Part shown: positions 6,344 to 9,862 of the stretch, piece after piece | How positions within the stretch are numbered: the first letter of the stretch is position 1 | Layout: each line of letters starts with the position of its first letter | Source of the DNA: Methanosphaera sp. rholeuAM6 | Lineage (GTDB): Archaea > Methanobacteriota > Methanobacteria > Methanobacteriales > Methanobacteriaceae | Reading direction: 5' to 3' | NCBI GenBank assembly: GCA_003266105.1 | Contig: MVAA01000019.1 | Coordinates: 1,665-11,526, forward strand | Length of the DNA stretch: 9,862 bases | Made by a program: the position numbers and the translations under genes | The notes under the pieces: generated by a model | Told to the model about the DNA's origin: nothing | Seen by the model: the letters and a program-made list of their open reading frames with translations, nothing else | Databases searched by the model: none

Positions 6344-6372
6344 TATTACTATTTTATATTTTAAGTAATACT
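6342..6372. promoter_or_regulatory. Putative operator: 9-bp perfect inverted repeat
   Basis: AGTATTACT (6342-6350) and AGTAATACT (6364-6372) are exact reverse complements, spaced start to start by 22 bp, about two helical turns. The left arm touches the TATA box of the antitoxin gene. The 13-bp spacer includes TTTTATATT (6352-6360), a possible plus-strand TATA for the divergent DUF1847 gene. This is the expected arrangement for autorepression by the AbrB antitoxin. Confidence 0.55.
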
Positions 6373-6478
6373 AATGTTATTAAAAAACAAAAACTAAAAG
6401 ATGAAAAAATAGAATAAAAACAACAGCCAAAACTAATACCATACGACAAGTTAATAATAATCTGGGATTGAATTCGAA

Positions 6479-7111
6479 ATGGAAAACAAAAACAATAGCT
6501 GTAGCGACTGTGCAATAATCAACTGTCAAAAACAGGATAAAACATACCCCCAATTCTGTCCAACACAAAAACTGACTAAAGAGGACATAGCAAAAATAGA
6601 ACAGTTATACATGGAGGACAACAACAGGGAAGTATCAAGAGTATCGGCAGAAATAGAAGCCCAATTCTACTGCAAATACACAAGAGTAGAGGAAACAATA
6701 GAATTTGCCAAAAGACTGAATATGAAAAAGATAGGCATAGCAACATGCGTAGGATTACTGGAAGAAAGCAGAACATTTGCAGAAATACTAAAAAAACATG
6801 ATTTTGAAGTATATTCGGCAGCATGCAAAATAGGGGCAATGAAGAAAACCGAAATAACGGGATTGGACAAAGAAAAAACACTAACAACAGGAAACATAAT
6901 GTGCAACCCGATACTGCAGGCACAAACGTTAAACAAAGAAAACACGGACTTGAACGTTGTAATAGGACTGTGTGTTGGACATGACAGTCTATTCTACAAA
7001 TATTCACAGGCATTATGCACAACACTCATTACAAAAGATAGGGTACTGGCACATAATCCTGCAGGAGCATTATACCAGACCGGTACATACTACAAAAAAC
7101 TCTTGCAGTAG
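6479..7111 (+). CDS. DUF1847 putative metal-binding protein
   Basis: A 210-residue cysteine-rich protein matching the DUF1847 family of strict anaerobes. The N-terminus CSDCAIINC..FC (Cys 8, 11, 16 and 27, CX2CX4CX10C) looks like a metal or Fe-S site. The body has a Rossmann-like strand, KKIGIATCVGLLEESRTFAE, then Cys116 (AACKIG), Cys142 (MCNP), the GLCVGHDSLF block (Cys165, His168), Cys180, and a closing AHNP motif. No enzymatic function is established for the family. A redox or metal-dependent role is inferred from the ten cysteines. Only a weak GGGAT stands 10 nt before ATG 6479, and the leader may be long (about 90 nt from the nearest TATA-like sequence). The next gene begins without a gap, so co-expression is likely. 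Confidence 0.8.
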   Translation: MENKNNSCSDCAIINCQKQDKTYPQFCPTQKLTKEDIAKIEQLYMEDNNREVSRVSAEIEAQFYCKYTRVEETIEFAKRLNMKKIGIATCVGLLEESRTFAEILKKHDFEVYSAACKIGAMKKTEITGLDKEKTLTTGNIMCNPILQAQTLNKENTDLNVVIGLCVGHDSLFYKYSQALCTTLITKDRVLAHNPAGALYQTGTYYKKLLQ

Positions 7112-7115
7112 GTGA
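7110..7115 (+). promoter_or_regulatory. RBS AGGTGA that favours a TTG start at 7121
   Basis: AGGTGA overlaps the DUF1847 stop and lies 5 nt before TTG 7121. The in-frame GTG 7112 sits inside this sequence and has no ribosome binding site of its own. The radical SAM protein therefore more likely starts at TTG 7121, three codons downstream of GTG. Confidence 0.55.
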
Positions 7116-7963
7116 ATACATTGCACAATACAGGCAGAATCATCAGACCACCGTTTGAGGCAAGAAGCACATACCTGCAGGTAACTTGCGGATGCTCACA
7201 CAACAAATGCAAATACTGCACATACTACAAGAACATAAGCTATCAGGTATCACCAAATGAGGAAATACTTGAGGACATACAGCAACTAAAGGACAATGGA
7301 TACACGTTCAAAAGAATATGGCTGCAATCGGCAGATGCACTATCGTTATCAACAAAAAAACTGCTTGAAATATCAAAAATGATACATGAAAAATTGCCAT
7401 TCGTAGAAAGTATTGGAGCATATGCAAGAGTGGACAGCTTCAAAAACAAGACAACAGAAGAACTCAGGCAATTAAAGGATGCAGGATATGATGGAATAAC
7501 AGTAGGAGTGGAATCCGGTGACGACTGTGTACTGCGTAGGATGAACAAGGGATACGCCGGCAGGGACATATTGGAACAGATGAAAAAACTTGATGAAAAC
7601 CGGATGAAATACACGTTAATCTTCCTCAACGGACTGGCAGGAAAAGATCCAAAACACGTACATGCAACTAAAACCGCACAGATATTCAGCAAAACAAGAC
7701 CATACAGGATTATGATAAACTCGCTTAAAATAGACAGGGAAAGTCTGCTTGAAGATGAAATGCAAAAAGGAAACTTTACTCCAATGACTGATGATGAAAA
7801 AAGGGAGGAACTGATAACATTTCTTGAAAAACTAGAAACAGACACCTTCATAGATGCAACAAACAGTACAAACACCATCAAATTCTTCGGAAAAGTACGT
7901 GAAAACAGGGATGAAATGGTGGAAAACCTGAGAAAAAGGAAACTAAAACAAAAAACGTATTAG
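7112..7963 (+). CDS. Radical SAM protein with CX4CX2C motif
   Basis: A 283-residue radical SAM enzyme (280 if TTG 7121 is the start, which the AGGTGA ribosome binding site favours). After the lead GRIIRPPFEARSTYLQVTCG comes CSHNKCKYC (Cys 28, 33 and 36). This is a CX4CX2C cluster motif, one residue longer than the usual CX3CX2C but normal for this RPP-EA-S-QVT-GC subfamily. Cys26 is an extra nearby cysteine. IWLQSADALSL, GAYARVDSF and GVESGDDCVLRRMNKGY are the later strands of the TIM barrel, the last contributing to SAM binding. There is no cobalamin-binding or SPASM domain, and the C-terminus is short and basic. The product is unknown. It follows DUF1847 directly (TAG then GTG), which suggests a shared function. 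There is no clear plus-strand T-run after it. Confidence 0.83.
   Translation: MNTLHNTGRIIRPPFEARSTYLQVTCGCSHNKCKYCTYYKNISYQVSPNEEILEDIQQLKDNGYTFKRIWLQSADALSLSTKKLLEISKMIHEKLPFVESIGAYARVDSFKNKTTEELRQLKDAGYDGITVGVESGDDCVLRRMNKGYAGRDILEQMKKLDENRMKYTLIFLNGLAGKDPKHVHATKTAQIFSKTRPYRIMINSLKIDRESLLEDEMQKGNFTPMTDDEKREELITFLEKLETDTFIDATNSTNTIKFFGKVRENRDEMVENLRKRKLKQKTY
7945..7955 (-). terminator. T-rich element, possible end of kinase transcript
   Basis: On the minus strand T6-G-T4 (complement of 7945-7955) lies about 35 nt past the kinase stop, within the 3' end of the convergent radical SAM gene. It is the only oligo-T close to the kinase end. Confidence 0.3.
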
Positions 7964-7987
7964 GTGGGGGGGAAGGTTGTGTCTAAA

Positions 7988-9859
7988 TTAAACTAGTTTA
8001 ACAGGATTTCTTTCCTTGAAAACAAGTTTGAAACAGGCTCCGTTATCATAGGAATATTCAATTTTACCGTCAAGTTGTTTGGTTAGGTTCTGGATGATTA
8101 TTAAACCGAGGGTTGAAGGATTGTCGAAACTGATGTCATCAGGAATTCCGACACCAGAATCACGGTATTCCACTTCAATCAATTTGTCAATTCTTGAAAT
8201 TTTAATTTCCACCGTTGCATTATCATTCTCATCAGGGAAAGCGTATTTAACAGTGTTGTTGATGAGCTCGTTAATTATTAAACCAAGAGAACTTCCCTGG
8301 TCGGCGTTCAATGAAATGTCATCAACGTGGGAGACGTAACTGATATCTGATGAATAAATCTCGAACAATGCCTTAACAATGGAATCAACGTAGCTTTTCA
8401 GTTCAAGACTTTCCAGATTCTTGGATTTGTAAAGGTTTTCATGCATTACACTGATAGCCTTAAGATGACTCTTGGTTTCTTCAACAATATCCTCTGAATC
8501 CTTATTGTAATGTTCTTCCAGATGTATCAATGACAGAAGAATGTTTAAATTGTTTTTAATGGAATGATGAGCTTCCTTGATTTGAATATCCTTGTCTTTA
8601 ATAATCTCGTTTTTGTCATAGATCTGTTTTTTCAATGAATTGGAATATGATGCCTCTTCTGTTATGTCCTGATGGGCTGAAACGTAGGATTTTGCATTTC
8701 CCTCGGAATCATAAATTCTTTTGAAATAATGTCTGATGTATTTGATGTTAAGTTTCAGAGTCATTATACTTGTCGTGAATTCAACTTCGGGATTTGTCGG
8801 ACTTAATGATGCAATCATGCTGTCATAAAGTTCCAAGTCTTCGCTCATGACAAACTCCCTGAGCGTATCCTTCCTGAAGACGAAATCATGGTTATCATCT
8901 TCGATAACATCATAGAAGTTTTCCGAAACGCTAAACTTGTCCGGATAAATGGCGTAGGAAATGAATGTTTTGGAATAATGTCCCAGTTCGTTTAGTGTGC
9001 TTTGAAGACGAATCTTCTTATCGGCATTGGTTGCGTTCAATCTTTTTGATCTTTCCTGCTGTGTCAGGTCCTTGATTTTAAATAATACTGCAGGCATGTT
9101 GTCGTAGATGATGTATGATCCTTCAGCATTAATATAGTATCTTATGTCCCCGTTTTCATCAAAAGAAACCATAGGTGTTTTATATGAACGTTTTTCCTGA
9201 TTTTCAATCGCAGTAACCTGTTCAAGTATTGTTTTTGCTATTTCTTTAGGAACACCCCTGAGGTCCTGTGCTGCACCAAGCAATTGTTCTCTTGACTTGG
9301 AAACGATGCTTGCATACCTTTCATTGACTTCAACAAATCTTTTGTTCTGGTATATTGCAACACCCAAATCCTTTTCATTCAACGTGCTTTCCCTGTACAT
9401 TCTGACTTCCGTCTTGTCCTCGTGAATACAGATTATCTGGTCGCACATCTTGAAGTATCTGAAATCAAGGGATTTGAATAATTTTCCTTTGTTTGTTAAG
9501 TACTTAACTATACCCTGACGTTCATCACCGCCGTTATAAATATCCCTGAGCATGTTTATGAGATTTTTGGCTTTATCGTTACGTGCTATGGTCTGTGACA
9601 GTCGGCTTCCGATTCTGAAATTGTTGTTGTCCTGTTCAAAATAGTTTATGTGGTTAAAGTATTTAAGATAGAAATCCTCACCATCATCCAATGCCTTGAA
9701 AATAAACACTTCTTCTTTTAAACGTTTAAATAACTTTTTATAGTCATCATTTATCTTTTTAACATCATCAATTAAATCTTCTTCATTTATAACTTCAAGT
9801 TTACTGACTTTTATTTCGAAAAGCTTTCCAAAATTTCTATCATAGTAAACAAGTTTCAT
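7988..9859 (-). CDS. Soluble PAS sensor histidine kinase, HisKA_2 type
   Basis: A 623-residue cytosolic sensor kinase with no signal peptide or membrane helix. About residues 35-140 and 140-268 look like PAS-type sensor domains (EEVFIFKALDDGEDFYLKYFN; VAIYQNKRFVEVNERYASIV). About 288-403 is a further PAS ending in a PAC strand (YVSAHQDITEE). A short coiled coil (403-428) leads to the HisKA_2 H-box EAHHSIKNNLNILLSLIHLE, with His432 as likely phosphate acceptor. The ATPase has the N-box INELINNTVKYAFP (Asn535), G1 DSGVGIPDD (567-575) and G2 STLGLIII. It lacks a receiver domain, and no response regulator is nearby, so it is an orphan here. The ligand or cofactor is not visible. Start ATG 9859 is only 3 nt from the window edge, so its ribosome binding site cannot be judged and a further upstream start is possible. 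Multi-PAS kinases of this kind are common in Methanobacteriales. Confidence 0.85.
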   Translation of the reverse strand: MKLVYYDRNFGKLFEIKVSKLEVINEEDLIDDVKKINDDYKKLFKRLKEEVFIFKALDDGEDFYLKYFNHINYFEQDNNNFRIGSRLSQTIARNDKAKNLINMLRDIYNGGDERQGIVKYLTNKGKLFKSLDFRYFKMCDQIICIHEDKTEVRMYRESTLNEKDLGVAIYQNKRFVEVNERYASIVSKSREQLLGAAQDLRGVPKEIAKTILEQVTAIENQEKRSYKTPMVSFDENGDIRYYINAEGSYIIYDNMPAVLFKIKDLTQQERSKRLNATNADKKIRLQSTLNELGHYSKTFISYAIYPDKFSVSENFYDVIEDDNHDFVFRKDTLREFVMSEDLELYDSMIASLSPTNPEVEFTTSIMTLKLNIKYIRHYFKRIYDSEGNAKSYVSAHQDITEEASYSNSLKKQIYDKNEIIKDKDIQIKEAHHSIKNNLNILLSLIHLEEHYNKDSEDIVEETKSHLKAISVMHENLYKSKNLESLELKSYVDSIVKALFEIYSSDISYVSHVDDISLNADQGSSLGLIINELINNTVKYAFPDENDNATVEIKISRIDKLIEVEYRDSGVGIPDDISFDNPSTLGLIIIQNLTKQLDGKIEYSYDNGACFKLVFKERNPVKLV

Positions 9860-9862
9860 AAT

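Noticed and set aside
7243..7881. Minus-strand 212-residue Ser-rich frame
   Set aside because: It lies fully antisense to the radical SAM gene, which has clear motifs; the Ser/Phe-rich content is typical of a shadow frame.

Overview
The window looks like the chromosome of an AT-rich methanogenic archaeon of the order Methanobacteriales (Methanosphaera or Methanobrevibacter type). This is inferred from archaeal codon use (many ATA, AGA and AGG codons), very AT-rich spacers with T-run terminators and TATA boxes, GGAGG/GGTGA ribosome binding sites, and gene content: two iron-sulfur flavoproteins, a DUF1847 protein, a zinc-ribbon/Ig-repeat surface protein, and a PAS/HisKA_2 kinase. No rRNA, tRNA, CRISPR array or intact mobile element was seen.

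Left block (1-1597, plus strand): a compact cluster of two flavodoxin-fold iron-sulfur flavoproteins, the first cut by the window edge, followed by a small DUF4258-like protein. It ends in T-runs. A single-gene unit follows (1732-3303): a protein with an N-terminal zinc ribbon, one membrane helix, four Ig-like repeats, and an Asn/Thr linker packed with N-glycosylation sequons. It converges on a minus-strand radical SAM gene of the SplB/COG1533 type (3351-4220).

Middle block (4221-6478): mostly AT-rich and decayed. It holds a hairpin plus T9 element with repeated Shine-Dalgarno-like sequences. Next is a membrane-protein pseudogene (4464-5113, minus) with one in-frame stop and two +1 frameshifts. 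After a 390-base gap without a gene comes an AbrB/PIN toxin-antitoxin pair (5504-6294, minus). Its promoter is flanked by a perfect 9-bp inverted repeat that looks like an operator.

Right block (6479-9859): a plus-strand pair, DUF1847 followed directly by a radical SAM enzyme with a CX4CX2C cluster motif, converges on a large soluble minus-strand sensor histidine kinase with PAS domains and a HisKA_2-type core. No response regulator is present, so the kinase's partner lies outside the window. The most notable items are the reconstructed pseudogene, the putative operator, the DUF1847/radical SAM pair, and the paired iron-sulfur flavoproteins with different cysteine spacing.
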